Positions 1-9,601 of a DNA stretch of 64,000 nt are shown in pieces. Origin of the DNA: Pseudanabaena sp. (GTDB lineage: Bacteria; Cyanobacteriota; Cyanobacteriia; Pseudanabaenales; Pseudanabaenaceae). The notes under the pieces were generated by a model, which made no database searches, had not been told where the DNA came from, and saw only the letters and a list, made by a program, of their open reading frames with translations. Location of the stretch: NCBI GenBank assembly GCA_003249015.1, contig QBLS01000007.1, forward strand, positions 1 through 64,000. The letters run 5' to 3'. The translations under genes were made by a program, and so were the position numbers. Position 1 is the stretch's first letter; each line of letters opens with the position of its first letter.

Positions 1-59
1 GATTAACCCAGAAGGCGAGTGGCGGCGCGAAGCGCCGCCACTCGCCTTCTGGGTTAATC
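1..59. repeat. Class A palindrome (GC core)
   Basis: Perfect 59-bp palindrome with arms reading AACCCAGAAGGCGAG and a GGCGGCGCGAAGCGCCGCC core. It belongs to the dispersed palindrome family seen throughout the window. Confidence 0.9.
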
Positions 60-96
60 TAACTGAGTTTGGGTTTTAATCCATAAAAGAGTATTC

Positions 97-139
97 CAGA
101 AAAAATTTTGAGCAACGATGCTGCTCAAAATTTTTTCTG
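97..139. repeat. AT-rich palindrome (class B-like)
   Basis: Two 18-bp perfectly complementary arms (97-114 and 122-139) around a 7-base loop. The right arm ends TTTTTTCTG, so it could also terminate transcription entering from the left. It lies upstream of the J-domain gene. Confidence 0.8.
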
Positions 140-279
140 AGTAAAGTGCTTTAAGGTTTCTTATTTTATGGCGAAGCCCTTATACTAAAGTCAAAAAGCA
201 AGCCCAATCCATATATCCCAAGATCGGTTTCAGTCCACGCCAAACTGCGCTTGAAACTAATGGGCAGAAGCGAGCCACC

Positions 280-1386
280 ATGAACCAGCTTAGTCAGTCA
301 AATCTTCAGTTTATTCGCATTGATCGAGGGATCAGTCAGTTTAATAACGACTACTACGCGGCTTTAGGCTTGCCAATTAATTGCAGTCCTATCTATATTC
401 GCCATGTTTATTTGAGTATTGCGCGGATACTCCATCCTGACGTGTATGGATTCTCATTGGACGAAAAAGAAATTGCTACTCAATATTTAGCCAAATTAGT
501 CAATCCTGCTTACAACATCTTGATGAAAGATGAAGAGCGCAAAGCCTATCAAGGAATTTTTAAATTACTAGCGAAGCGCTTAATGCAAAAATCGCGCAAT
601 GTTCCCATTCACTCTGATATCGCCTGTGAGTTTATGATGGCTCCCAATGATGGCGCGTATGAGCGGGCGGTGTCAGCGATCGCTAAAAAACAATATCAAT
701 CACTCCCTTTAATTTTGGAATATACCGCCCAAATTAGCGAGCTAAATTTGGTTTACATTCTCTACAAGGAAGGCTATCAGTATGGTGGGTCTAATCTTCC
801 CCCCGTGCTTGCGCCCAAATCTAAGTCGATTAGTTATCCTGCTCCTAGCAATATCTATGCCTATCCACCGCCTACTCCCTCTAGCTACGAAGTACCGACA
901 AAGCAAGATGAAACCGATGCAACGGTGATTCAAGCCGCCAATGTTGAGCCAAGAAATGATTCTAAAAATAGCCCTAAATCTAGCAGTGGAATTGGTGATC
1001 GCCTGAAGATTTGTGAAATATATATGAGTCAAGGAGATTGGAAATCAGCCCTGAGAGATTTACGCGAAATCTTGCAAGTTGATCCCAATAACAGCCGATG
1101 TCACGCCATGATCGGTGTAGTTTACAAAAATATTAATCAGCCACAGATGGCGAAGATTAGCTTAAACCTTGCCCTAAAACTTAACCCTAGAGAACCACTA
1201 GCCCTCAAGCATATTCAGGATGTCAGCATTTCTAGCAAGGGTAATCCTAGTGAATCACAAACTAGTAAAAGTGATCCAAAACCTAAAACTGCAACTTCTA
1301 AAACTCCCCCCATTGCACCACCACCAAAGCGCGGCTGGCTGTCCAATCTTCTGGGTTGGGCTGATCCTAACGAACCCAAAAAATAG
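280..1386 (+). CDS. J-domain protein with C-terminal TPR region
   Basis: DnaJ-class co-chaperone expected to stimulate the ATPase of the Hsp70 encoded at 3143. Residues about 21-95 form a J-domain with the HPD triad at 52-54. A Pro/Ser-rich linker (about 175-235) leads to two TPR-like helical pairs (about 240-315) and a Lys/Pro-rich tail. There is no zinc finger or type I/II substrate domain, so this is a class C J-protein. The stop lies 19 bp before the kinase start, which suggests co-transcription. It is the first gene of the block that ends with GrpE at 10474. The partner assignment is inferred from position. Confidence 0.88.
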   Translation: MNQLSQSNLQFIRIDRGISQFNNDYYAALGLPINCSPIYIRHVYLSIARILHPDVYGFSLDEKEIATQYLAKLVNPAYNILMKDEERKAYQGIFKLLAKRLMQKSRNVPIHSDIACEFMMAPNDGAYERAVSAIAKKQYQSLPLILEYTAQISELNLVYILYKEGYQYGGSNLPPVLAPKSKSISYPAPSNIYAYPPPTPSSYEVPTKQDETDATVIQAANVEPRNDSKNSPKSSSGIGDRLKICEIYMSQGDWKSALRDLREILQVDPNNSRCHAMIGVVYKNINQPQMAKISLNLALKLNPREPLALKHIQDVSISSKGNPSESQTSKSDPKPKTATSKTPPIAPPPKRGWLSNLLGWADPNEPKK

Positions 1387-1405
1387 ATATTTTTAGAATG
1401 CAAGT

Positions 1406-2959
1406 ATGATCGGCAAGCTATTAGATAACCGCTATCGCATCATTAGAGAATTAGCCGAGGGAGGGTTTTCGCAAACCTATCTCGCCGAAGATACTCGCTT
1501 ACCCAAAAATCCCAAATGCGTGGTCAAACACCTCAACCCCACCATTGATGATCCTGTCTTTACCAAAAAAGCTTTAGAACTGTTTAAAACCGAAGCAGAA
1601 ACCCTTCAAGAATTGGGTAAGCATGATTTGATTCCGCAACTCTATGCTTATTTTCAAGAAAGTAAGGAGTTTTATCTTGTCCAAGAGTTTATCGAAGGAC
1701 ATCCCCTCAGCACGGAAATGTCTCCTGGCAGTCAAATGGCAGAAGCTAGGGTTGCCCAAATAATTAGAGAAGTTTTGGAAATTTTACAATTTGTACATAA
1801 ATACAATGTAATCCATCGTGATATTAAGCCCAGTAACTTAATTCGGCGGCATCATGACGGAAAGTTAGTGTTAATTGATTTCGGTACTGTTAAGCAAGTA
1901 CAAATGGAAGTTGCTAGCGCTCACCATAAAGCTAAAGTAACCTTGCCAATCGGGACTCCTGGCTATATGTCCTATGAGCAGGAACGGGGGCAGTCCGTAG
2001 CTTCTAGTGATATTTACTCTTTAGGAATGTTAGCTCTTCAAGCGCTGACGGGTAAGCATCCAAGTCAATTTCCGCGCGATCGCGACAATGAGATTAACTG
2101 GCAGAGCTACCCCAAAATTAGCCGTGAATTCGCCGCAGTCCTAAGGCAAATGACCCGCTGCAATCCGCGCGATCGCTACCAAACGGTGGATGAAGTGTTG
2201 CGCGATCTATCTAAATTGCCCAAGCTTAACACTGCATCACCACGAACTACTGATGATCGTCTTGGCAACTTCCCCATTAATCAAATCGATCAAAAGACTA
2301 GAAAGCAACCTCAGTCTCGAAGTTTAATCTGGATATCTGTACTTTCTCTACTAGGATTGACGGCAGTTATCTTTTCCCTGATCATTTGGGCGCGAGATCC
2401 AAGTAAAGTCGAGTCAGTTCCAACTGTTCCTCCATCCACACCTGCTCCTGTAGCAAATACTCCTCCACCTACAACAAAACCAGAACCTGCTGATAATGTC
2501 AGCTATGAACTGTTAAGTACCTATCTCAAACAAAAAAACTGGCAAGCTGCCGATCAAGAAACCTACCTTCTTCTTCTCAGAGCCGCAGGCTCTAGATCCT
2601 ATGCTGATGGTACATTTCATCCAGATGAGTTGAGCCAAATCTCCTGTGCTGATCTAGTGCTGATTGATCAACTATGGACTCAATCTACTAAGTCAAAACA
2701 GGGCTTTACAGCACAGCGTCAGACCTATGAAGAGTCATTCAAAGATCTGCAGATCACTTTTGAGAAGCTAGGCTGGCTAAATCCATCGGGAGATCCAGCG
2801 ATCGAAACTGCTTACAATCGTCAAACATCTCGATGGGAGTACATTACAGGTCGCCAGCCCAACTTTAAATCTCCCCCCAAAGGGCATTTACCTTTTTTAA
2901 TGCGATCGCCTACTAAAAACATGGAATCGCTGACTACTCTGTATCGCTGTTCTTCATAG
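1406..2959 (+). CDS. Membrane Ser/Thr protein kinase with C-terminal GUN4 domain
   Basis: Hanks-type Ser/Thr kinase. Visible are the Gly-rich loop (about 18-25), the VVK lysine at 41, HRDIKPSN from 137, DFG at 158-160 and the GTPGYMSYEQ activation-loop end (183-192). A single hydrophobic segment (307-328) and a Pro-rich linker lead to a GUN4-like domain (366-500) with the typical NWQAADQET and GHLP signatures. GUN4 domains bind porphyrins in the chlorophyll pathway; whether this one does is unknown. The kinase is probably cytoplasmic, with GUN4 on the other side of the membrane. It sits between the J-protein and the Hsp70, so these chaperones or the LysM proteins are plausible substrates (inference). 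Confidence 0.9.
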   Translation: MIGKLLDNRYRIIRELAEGGFSQTYLAEDTRLPKNPKCVVKHLNPTIDDPVFTKKALELFKTEAETLQELGKHDLIPQLYAYFQESKEFYLVQEFIEGHPLSTEMSPGSQMAEARVAQIIREVLEILQFVHKYNVIHRDIKPSNLIRRHHDGKLVLIDFGTVKQVQMEVASAHHKAKVTLPIGTPGYMSYEQERGQSVASSDIYSLGMLALQALTGKHPSQFPRDRDNEINWQSYPKISREFAAVLRQMTRCNPRDRYQTVDEVLRDLSKLPKLNTASPRTTDDRLGNFPINQIDQKTRKQPQSRSLIWISVLSLLGLTAVIFSLIIWARDPSKVESVPTVPPSTPAPVANTPPPTTKPEPADNVSYELLSTYLKQKNWQAADQETYLLLLRAAGSRSYADGTFHPDELSQISCADLVLIDQLWTQSTKSKQGFTAQRQTYEESFKDLQITFEKLGWLNPSGDPAIETAYNRQTSRWEYITGRQPNFKSPPKGHLPFLMRSPTKNMESLTTLYRCSS

Positions 2960-3142
2960 ATTGCAAGGCGGCGAAAAGCTCTATGTAAACTACATTCAAA
3001 AGGTGATCTGGGCAAAAAATATTTATCACGAAAGAATGAATGTTTCACAGGGTTTATTCTTAATAAAAAAAGTTTTGAGGCTATTTAGTTTATTTGTTTC
3101 ATCTTGCTGGTAAAATTCTTAGGAAATTAATCATAAATCAAT

Positions 3143-5362
3143 ATGAGTAAAGCGCTAGGCATTGATTTGGGGACGACTAACTCAGTTGGAGCATTTAGTG
3201 AAGTTGAGGTGGAAATTGTCACGGGAACTGACAATACTTCTCCTGAGCGTAAGCTGACTAGATCAATTGTTAGCTGTGTCGACAATCAAATTAAGGTGGG
3301 GGAACCTGCGTATAACAATCTGGGACATAGTCCAGAAAATACGATTAATTCGATCAAGCGACTAGTTGGGCGTGGTTTTGCTGATCCGAAGGTGCAAGAG
3401 CATAAGTCGAAGTGTGCTTACAAGGTTACAGCGCCAAGCGATGGTACTGAAAATAGCATTGGTGTTTGGATGGGAGGTAAGGAATATTCACCTGAAGATA
3501 TTTCCGCAGAAATTCTTAAAAAAGTTGTGAGCAATGCTGTTGCTTATCGCCGTGATCGCCTTGGTAAGCAAAATGAAGTGATTAATCAGGCAGTAATTAC
3601 AATTCCCGCTTATTTTAATGACAAACAGAAAAATGCCACGCGATCGGCTGCTTACAAAGCAGGATTGACACCTTTAGAGTTGCTTTCAGAACCAACGGCG
3701 GCGGCTATTTCCTATGGATTTAAGCCAGATAGCGATGATGTCAAAACAATTTTGGTCTACGACTTTGGGGGTGGGACATTTGATGCTTCATTGATTGTGG
3801 CGGCGGGTACTCAGTTTATTGAGCAGGGTAAGGCGGGTGATCTTTGGCTTGGTGGTGATGATGTGGATCTCAAGTTGACTCAATTTGTGAAGGAACAAGT
3901 TGCTAAGCAAGAGGGTATCAGAGATATCGATCGCTTGATTGACAAAATGCCTCACTATGAGAAATTACGGTTCATTGCCGATCTCAAGTTAGCCTGCGAA
4001 AAAGCCAAGGTGGAATTGAGTAAATCTACATCTACGATAATTGCGCCTTCTACACCTCTCAAAGATGATTTAGGAATCGGGATTCCTGTAGAAGTGGAGA
4101 TTTCGCGATCGCAGTTTGAGCAGATGATTAAACCATTGGTGGCGCGAACAATTCAGATTTGTCATGAGGCTTTGCAATTATCAGAATACACGCCTGATTT
4201 AGTTGATGTAGTGCTTTTGGTGGGTGGCTCATCCCAGATTCCCTATGTACAATCACAGGTAAAATCTGCATTTGGTAATGAGAAAGTAGTCATCCATCCA
4301 CGCCCGATGTATGCGATCGCTGAAGGGGCAGCAATTGTTGCGGCGGGGCGCATTGATAAAGTTGTTACAGTGTCGCGGGATTATTGCATCAAGTTAGTTG
4401 ATGATCCGCACTATCTCATTATTCGGCGTGGCGATGTTCTACCAATCAAAACTTCGCATACTTTCAAATTAGTTGATGATGGACAAAGATTAATTCATTT
4501 CCAGTTCTTTAGCCCTGATGAAGTTCGTAAGGATCTTGATGGCAAGAGCAATGATGAAAGGATTGGAGATGTTTGGCTGTCATTGGATCAGGACTATCCG
4601 AAAGGATCTGAGATTCAAACTTTTTTAGAGTTGGATGAAAAAGAAAGCTCGCTAGAAGTCCATGCTCACTTAAAGAATAATCCCAGCGTAAATGTATCGT
4701 CTCGATTTTCACGAGGCGAATCTGATGAGAAAGTACTTAATGAAACAGAGAGCGTGATTCAAGAACTTAACGAACTTGGCTTAACTAAGCTAGGAGTTGC
4801 TGCCGCAACCGAAAAAATTTCTGCTGTTGTCAAGGCAGCTAATCGTATTGTTGACAAGAACACAGGTAAAGTTCGTCCTGATATGAGTCAGGCTGCTAAG
4901 CAAGAACTTGAATCTCTCAAGGTGATGATGTCGAAGGAAAGACTAGAGGCTGAGTCATACATTAATGAGTTTGAGAGGATAACTAACATCTGTGGTGATC
5001 TAATTCCTGCGTCGCAGAAGCAAAGAATACAGAATTTGTCACGCGAATTGCAAGAAGCAATTGATAAAAATAATATTTCTGGAATGCAGGTAACAACTGA
5101 ACGTGCTGAACAGGAAATAGAGAATCTGCCTGATCGCGTAAAGCTGATTATGCTTTGTGTGTCGGGAGTACGGAAGGCAAGTCAAATCAATCCATCAGAG
5201 AGTCAAGTTATGGCAGGGAAGCTAGATAGGCTGATTACCGCTATGAAAAACAACCTAGATATGGAAGTTTCTAGACTTGCTCAAGAACTATTCCCAATGG
5301 TGGAACGCTATGTTGATATGCCGCTATCTTCAGCCGCGATCAGTACAGGTTTGTCTCGCTAG
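3143..5362 (+). CDS. Divergent Hsp70 (DnaK-family) chaperone
   Basis: ATP-dependent chaperone. The actin-like nucleotide-binding domain occupies about residues 1-390: phosphate-1 motif GIDLGTTNS near the start, phosphate-2 motif VYDFGGGTFD near 206, and LLVGGSSQIP near 360. A substrate-binding-like beta region (about 400-530) is much less DnaK-like, and the 200-residue helical C-terminus ends LSSAAISTGLSR without the acidic tail of housekeeping DnaK. At 739 aa it is longer than canonical DnaK. Its own J-proteins and GrpE lie in the same block, so it is best read as the core of a dedicated accessory Hsp70 system rather than the general stress chaperone. Confidence 0.92.
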   Translation: MSKALGIDLGTTNSVGAFSEVEVEIVTGTDNTSPERKLTRSIVSCVDNQIKVGEPAYNNLGHSPENTINSIKRLVGRGFADPKVQEHKSKCAYKVTAPSDGTENSIGVWMGGKEYSPEDISAEILKKVVSNAVAYRRDRLGKQNEVINQAVITIPAYFNDKQKNATRSAAYKAGLTPLELLSEPTAAAISYGFKPDSDDVKTILVYDFGGGTFDASLIVAAGTQFIEQGKAGDLWLGGDDVDLKLTQFVKEQVAKQEGIRDIDRLIDKMPHYEKLRFIADLKLACEKAKVELSKSTSTIIAPSTPLKDDLGIGIPVEVEISRSQFEQMIKPLVARTIQICHEALQLSEYTPDLVDVVLLVGGSSQIPYVQSQVKSAFGNEKVVIHPRPMYAIAEGAAIVAAGRIDKVVTVSRDYCIKLVDDPHYLIIRRGDVLPIKTSHTFKLVDDGQRLIHFQFFSPDEVRKDLDGKSNDERIGDVWLSLDQDYPKGSEIQTFLELDEKESSLEVHAHLKNNPSVNVSSRFSRGESDEKVLNETESVIQELNELGLTKLGVAAATEKISAVVKAANRIVDKNTGKVRPDMSQAAKQELESLKVMMSKERLEAESYINEFERITNICGDLIPASQKQRIQNLSRELQEAIDKNNISGMQVTTERAEQEIENLPDRVKLIMLCVSGVRKASQINPSESQVMAGKLDRLITAMKNNLDMEVSRLAQELFPMVERYVDMPLSSAAISTGLSR

Positions 5363-5395
5363 TTTTATTCAATTCTATTTTTCGCAAGAGTTCAA

Positions 5396-5941
5396 ATGAC
5401 TGAATCTATCAAACTTAACTGCCCTGTATGCGGTTATCAAGATATACAGAAAAACATCTGTCCCAATTGTGATACGGATGTGTCTCTGTTGCGATCGCTT
5501 TTAGAGTTGCCGATTTTAGAAGCTGCAAATGTTGCAGCTATTGAGAACATTCAAAATGTACCCAAGGAATCCAAACTTTCCAAAATTTGGCTATTAGTTG
5601 TGCTGGGTATAGCAATTGGTTTTGCGATCGGTGGCTGGACTGGTTACTCTATGTTCCAATCTGTTATAGACGATCGCATTGCCACTAATACGGATCGATC
5701 ATTAGCAACTAAGCCTGAAATTGTAGCAACGATTAAAGCTATACCAAAAATTCAGCCGATAACGACTAAAAATTACGTTGTCCAAAGTGGCGATTCTCTT
5801 GAATATTTAGCACAAAAGCTATGTGGCAATAGCGATAAATGGCGTGATTTTGTGGTGGTAAATCCTAGTTTAATTGGGAGAGAAAGCACTTTAGAAGTTG
5901 GGGAGAAACTTATAATTCCGCAGAATTGTAAAGGAGAATAA
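5396..5941 (+). CDS. Zinc-ribbon, single-TM, LysM protein
   Basis: Three-part membrane protein. An N-terminal zinc ribbon has CxxC pairs at Cys9/12 and Cys22/25. One transmembrane helix lies at 63-86, and a LysM domain (126-176, beginning YVVQSGDSL) is at the C-terminus. LysM domains bind glycan chains such as peptidoglycan. The positive-inside rule suggests ribbon in the cytoplasm, LysM in the periplasm or lumen. The next gene starts 6 bp after the stop and carries a clearly related LysM copy. The exact function is not recognised; it could link a cytoplasmic chaperone or kinase complex to the wall. Confidence 0.8.
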   Translation: MTESIKLNCPVCGYQDIQKNICPNCDTDVSLLRSLLELPILEAANVAAIENIQNVPKESKLSKIWLLVVLGIAIGFAIGGWTGYSMFQSVIDDRIATNTDRSLATKPEIVATIKAIPKIQPITTKNYVVQSGDSLEYLAQKLCGNSDKWRDFVVVNPSLIGRESTLEVGEKLIIPQNCKGE

Positions 5942-5947
5942 TGATCA

Positions 5948-8887
5948 ATGTTTTCTAACCTGATCAATACCATTACTAAATTCTGGTTAATATTTTTAAC
6001 GCTTTTTGGCGTTAGCAGTGGGATGGGTTGGCTGGCTTACTCGATAACCCAATCATCTAAAGATTATCTCCAAAGTACATCTAAGCCCACAGAGCAGATT
6101 TATATTGTGCAAAGTGGTGATTCTCTGGTGGATTTAGCAGAAAAATCCTGTGGCAATCGTGAAATCTGGCGAGATTTTGTGAGTGAGAACCCAAAGCTCA
6201 TTGGGAGAGAGAACAATTTGGAGATTGGCGAAACATTGATCTTTCCTAAAGTATGCTTGGAGGGCGAGGCTTTTGCAAAGAGCGGTAATTATGTTTCAGA
6301 CTATCTTCTATTGACAATTTTAATACTTATTATCCCTCTCTTTATATTTGCTATAGGAATCTGGGCTGACAACTCTATGTTCAAAAAACTAATCAATTCA
6401 TTAACCATTATTTGCTGTGGAGTGGGAGTATTTGATATTCGCGATCGCGCTAATCAAACAAAAAATTCTCTCGTCAAAGCTGAAGAACGAGCTAAGGCAA
6501 AGCGACTTAAAGAAGCGATTCAACTTGCTAAAAGTGGAACACGCTTATGGAGCCAAAATCCTAATTTTTGGGAGCAATTATTTCGGAAGTGGTTTCTTAG
6601 TGATTTTCTGATTAAGTTAGAAGAATCTTCAAAGAAATGGAGTGGGCAGATGCAAAATGCTCAAAGTCTAATTCAAGAAGGAAATAATCTGCTCGCCTTA
6701 GTTTCTGATAATCCCAAAGAATTTGAAAATTTAGAAAAAGCGCTTCATTGCTTACAAAGAGCTAAAAATTTACTATTCGATCCCAAAGTTAATGAACAAA
6801 TAAAATTCTATAGTTCTGAGTTGCAACAGCGTAAACAATGGTTAGAGCTTTTTGAAGATGCACAGGCAAATGCTTTGTCTAAATATTTTCAGAAAGCTTT
6901 ACCAATTTATGAAGAAGCTCAAAACCTTTACAGTACAGATGAACTAAATAACTTAATTACAGTTTGCAAGTCAGGTGTAATTGCCGAAAAACGGTATTGC
7001 CAAGAATTGAAAAATGCTAAGTCGTTCTGCCAGCAAGCTGATTTCCTATTAGCTTTTCAATCCGCAAGAATAGCGATCACCTCTTTCCCTCGTGAAGATG
7101 GACAAAACTTTTTACGCAGTCTTACAAACATTCTTGAAGCCAAAACAAGCTTTAAGAGAGGGTTGCAGCATGAACAATCTAGGGAACTAGATCTAGCTTT
7201 AGATTGCTATACCAAAGCTTACAAATTAATGCCAGATTTCTTAGAATGTCGCTTTCGTCAAGTCATTGTTGCTTGTAAGCAGGAAAACTGGGGAAAAGCA
7301 TTGACTTTTCTTGATGGTTTGAATGGCGATCGCACTAGTTACTTGCGGGGTTTTATATTTGCCAAGCAACAAAACTATGAAGAAAATGAGAGAGAATGGC
7401 AAAATATTCGCTCATTTGAATTAGATACTCATCGCTCAAAGTTGAAAATCATCAAACAAAAAGCCTATCTTTTGAATTTGCAAGCGATTGAGAAATTTGT
7501 TGATCGTGGTGATATTGAAAAAGCAGCCGAAGTAAGTCATAAAGCACTAGAGCGTCATCCTCAAGCCGAAGTCATTCGCAAGAATTTAGATACACATATT
7601 CTCCCGCGACTAGATTCGGAATCATGGAAACAGACTGAAATCAACTGGAATACTTTGCTAGAAAAAACACGTTCTATTTGGTTAGAACGTCCCAACATAC
7701 AAAGTTTACATAATTGGGCTGTTGCTGCTTATTATTGCGCGATGAATACAGATTATCCAAAGCTCGCCTTGATTATGGAATTTAATGCCAGTTGGGGAAC
7801 AGCGATCGCCAATCTGCCAGATGATCCCTCTTTAAGTAACTTACCTTGGTTGGGTAATTCAACCCCAGATCGATCGCTACTCAAGCAAAAACTCGAAGAA
7901 CTTTGGGATCGCGTATTGGATCAGTTCAAAGGACATGATCTCAATACCTATATGCAAGTCCGTGATTGGCAACGACTTGATCGATATACATTGAACATTC
8001 TTACAAGTTCGACTAAACCGATCATTAAGTTAGGTTTGACTTGGATTTTACCTAGCACCATAGATTTTTTACAACAATTTGAGAAGTCAAATAATAATTT
8101 GACAAAATCTATGCTTGATCTCAAGCATCAACATACACTTTTGCAGATATCTTCTCAACTATCACTTTTGTATTCTTCATTAGGAATTGCAATCGCCGCT
8201 TGTCTTGATGGTGATGTTGAACGAGGCTTACAGTTAAAAAAACAGAATTCGGGATATCTGAATCACAAAGAGCATTTTGATAATGCTCAAGTAATGCTCT
8301 GTTATTTTGAAGCCTGTCACCTGCTGAAAAAGAATCAATGGCAAGAAGCTTTTCGAGTAATTCGTCAATCTTCACGACTAATCCAGAAAAACCCTGAATG
8401 GCTTGGTGAAATAGATCGCCTATGCGAGTCAATGGTGCGCGGATTGGATGAAAAAGATCAAATAACATTTGCTAAATCATGGCTAGAAAATACTGCCAGC
8501 AAATCAGCCAAAAACTATTACACAGAATGTAAAACCGAAGAAATTCGGATACAGCTTGCTAACGAAAAAATTACACCTAGACAAGGATTGTCAAAATTAC
8601 GAGAATTAACTGACATTGATGCCAGTAATCCCGTCTATCGAGATATCATTAATCGCATTGAGGTAATACTTGCAAATGAAGAGGTTTTTCAATTTCTTAA
8701 AAGAGGTGAAACTGAAAATGCCGTTAATCGAGCTATGCGCTCTGGTAATCGTGAAGTTAAACAGACCTTAGCTGAAGTATTAGTAAATATCTTGCAAGAA
8801 GCTGATAGACAAGGCAGGATTAGTTATGGCGAGAGAATGCAAGTAGTTGGCTGGATTACTAAGTTAGTCCCCGATCTAGTAAATTAG
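5948..8887 (+). CDS. Large membrane protein with LysM loop and cytoplasmic TPR-like region
   Basis: A 979-aa protein. TM1 lies at about 10-33, a LysM domain at 51-100 (IYIVQSGDSL start, closely matching the LysM of the preceding gene), and TM2 at 118-140. About 820 mostly alpha-helical residues follow, with TPR-like stretches (for example around 400-450, RELDLALDCYTKAYKLMP). The two TM helices would put the LysM loop outside and the helical repeats back in the cytoplasm. It starts 6 bp after the upstream LysM gene, so the two are very likely translated together. The TPR part could scaffold the Hsp70, kinase or J-proteins of the block (inference). No catalytic motif was recognised. Confidence 0.75.
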   Translation: MFSNLINTITKFWLIFLTLFGVSSGMGWLAYSITQSSKDYLQSTSKPTEQIYIVQSGDSLVDLAEKSCGNREIWRDFVSENPKLIGRENNLEIGETLIFPKVCLEGEAFAKSGNYVSDYLLLTILILIIPLFIFAIGIWADNSMFKKLINSLTIICCGVGVFDIRDRANQTKNSLVKAEERAKAKRLKEAIQLAKSGTRLWSQNPNFWEQLFRKWFLSDFLIKLEESSKKWSGQMQNAQSLIQEGNNLLALVSDNPKEFENLEKALHCLQRAKNLLFDPKVNEQIKFYSSELQQRKQWLELFEDAQANALSKYFQKALPIYEEAQNLYSTDELNNLITVCKSGVIAEKRYCQELKNAKSFCQQADFLLAFQSARIAITSFPREDGQNFLRSLTNILEAKTSFKRGLQHEQSRELDLALDCYTKAYKLMPDFLECRFRQVIVACKQENWGKALTFLDGLNGDRTSYLRGFIFAKQQNYEENEREWQNIRSFELDTHRSKLKIIKQKAYLLNLQAIEKFVDRGDIEKAAEVSHKALERHPQAEVIRKNLDTHILPRLDSESWKQTEINWNTLLEKTRSIWLERPNIQSLHNWAVAAYYCAMNTDYPKLALIMEFNASWGTAIANLPDDPSLSNLPWLGNSTPDRSLLKQKLEELWDRVLDQFKGHDLNTYMQVRDWQRLDRYTLNILTSSTKPIIKLGLTWILPSTIDFLQQFEKSNNNLTKSMLDLKHQHTLLQISSQLSLLYSSLGIAIAACLDGDVERGLQLKKQNSGYLNHKEHFDNAQVMLCYFEACHLLKKNQWQEAFRVIRQSSRLIQKNPEWLGEIDRLCESMVRGLDEKDQITFAKSWLENTASKSAKNYYTECKTEEIRIQLANEKITPRQGLSKLRELTDIDASNPVYRDIINRIEVILANEEVFQFLKRGETENAVNRAMRSGNREVKQTLAEVLVNILQEADRQGRISYGERMQVVGWITKLVPDLVN

Positions 8888-8940
8888 TAACTTCTAAGAT
8901 TGATAAACTAAAATTTGTTTTTAAGCAAGGAGATATTGCA

Positions 8941-9252
8941 ATGACAGCAACAATCACCAATCACATTGAAATCACCGCAGGAACCTGTAGCGGTAAGCCG
9001 CGCATTGCTGGACATCGGATTACAGTCCAAAATATTGTCATCTGCTATGAAAGGATGGGAATGTCTCCCGACGAAATTGTTTATCACTACCCCAGTATTA
9101 ACTTAGCTGATGTTCATGCAGCTTTAGCTTATTACTATGATCACGTTGCCGAAATTCGCCAAGATATAGCCAATGATGAAGCATTTGCCAAAGAAATACA
9201 GTCACAACATCCTTCCTTAGTTCAACAAAAGCTGAAACTCAATCATGGCTAG
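8941..9252 (+). CDS. DUF433 antitoxin
   Basis: Small DUF433 protein (103 aa) with the family's GKPRIAGHRI signature and a helix-turn-helix-like segment (about 40-70, MSPDEIVYHYP). DUF433 proteins are usually the antitoxin partners of PIN-like DUF5615 toxins, and such a gene overlaps its 3' end. It has its own strong ribosome binding site, AAGGAG at 8927-8932, 8 bases before the ATG. The pair sits inside the chaperone block between the TPR-LysM gene and the J-like gene, in the same orientation, and is probably a later insertion or an addiction element that stabilises the locus. Confidence 0.88.
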   Translation: MTATITNHIEITAGTCSGKPRIAGHRITVQNIVICYERMGMSPDEIVYHYPSINLADVHAALAYYYDHVAEIRQDIANDEAFAKEIQSQHPSLVQQKLKLNHG

Positions 9253-9580
9253 GGGAATTAAATTTCATTTAGATGAGAATGTAAGCAACGCGATCGCCAA
9301 TGGGCTGCGTATCCGAGGGATTGATGTAACAACGACTCCAGAGCAGAAACTCATTGCTGCTCCTGATGAAATACAGCTTAAATTTGCAGTTTCTCAAGAA
9401 AGGGCGATTTTCACTCAAGACATAGATTTTTTAAGAATCCATTGTCAAGGAATCAACCATTTAGGAATTGTCTACTGCCCACAGCAAACAAAATCCATAG
9501 GACAAATTATTCAGGGCATTGTCTTAATTTGGGAACTGCTGACACCTGAAGAAATGATTAACCATATCGAATATTTATAG
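9245..9580 (+). CDS. DUF5615 PIN-like toxin
   Basis: PIN-like nuclease of the DUF5615 family, expected to cleave RNA when not bound by its DUF433 antitoxin. Acidic residues typical of the fold are visible: LDEN near residue 9, PDE near 40, and TQDIDF near 58-63. It overlaps the antitoxin gene by 8 bp, the arrangement expected for translational coupling. At 111 aa it is full length. The target RNA is unknown. It ends 21 bp before the J-like gene, so it may be transcribed with the surrounding chaperone operon. Confidence 0.87.
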   Translation: MARGIKFHLDENVSNAIANGLRIRGIDVTTTPEQKLIAAPDEIQLKFAVSQERAIFTQDIDFLRIHCQGINHLGIVYCPQQTKSIGQIIQGIVLIWELLTPEEMINHIEYL

Positions 9581-9601
9581 ACTCAATAGTTAAAAATACT
9601 C

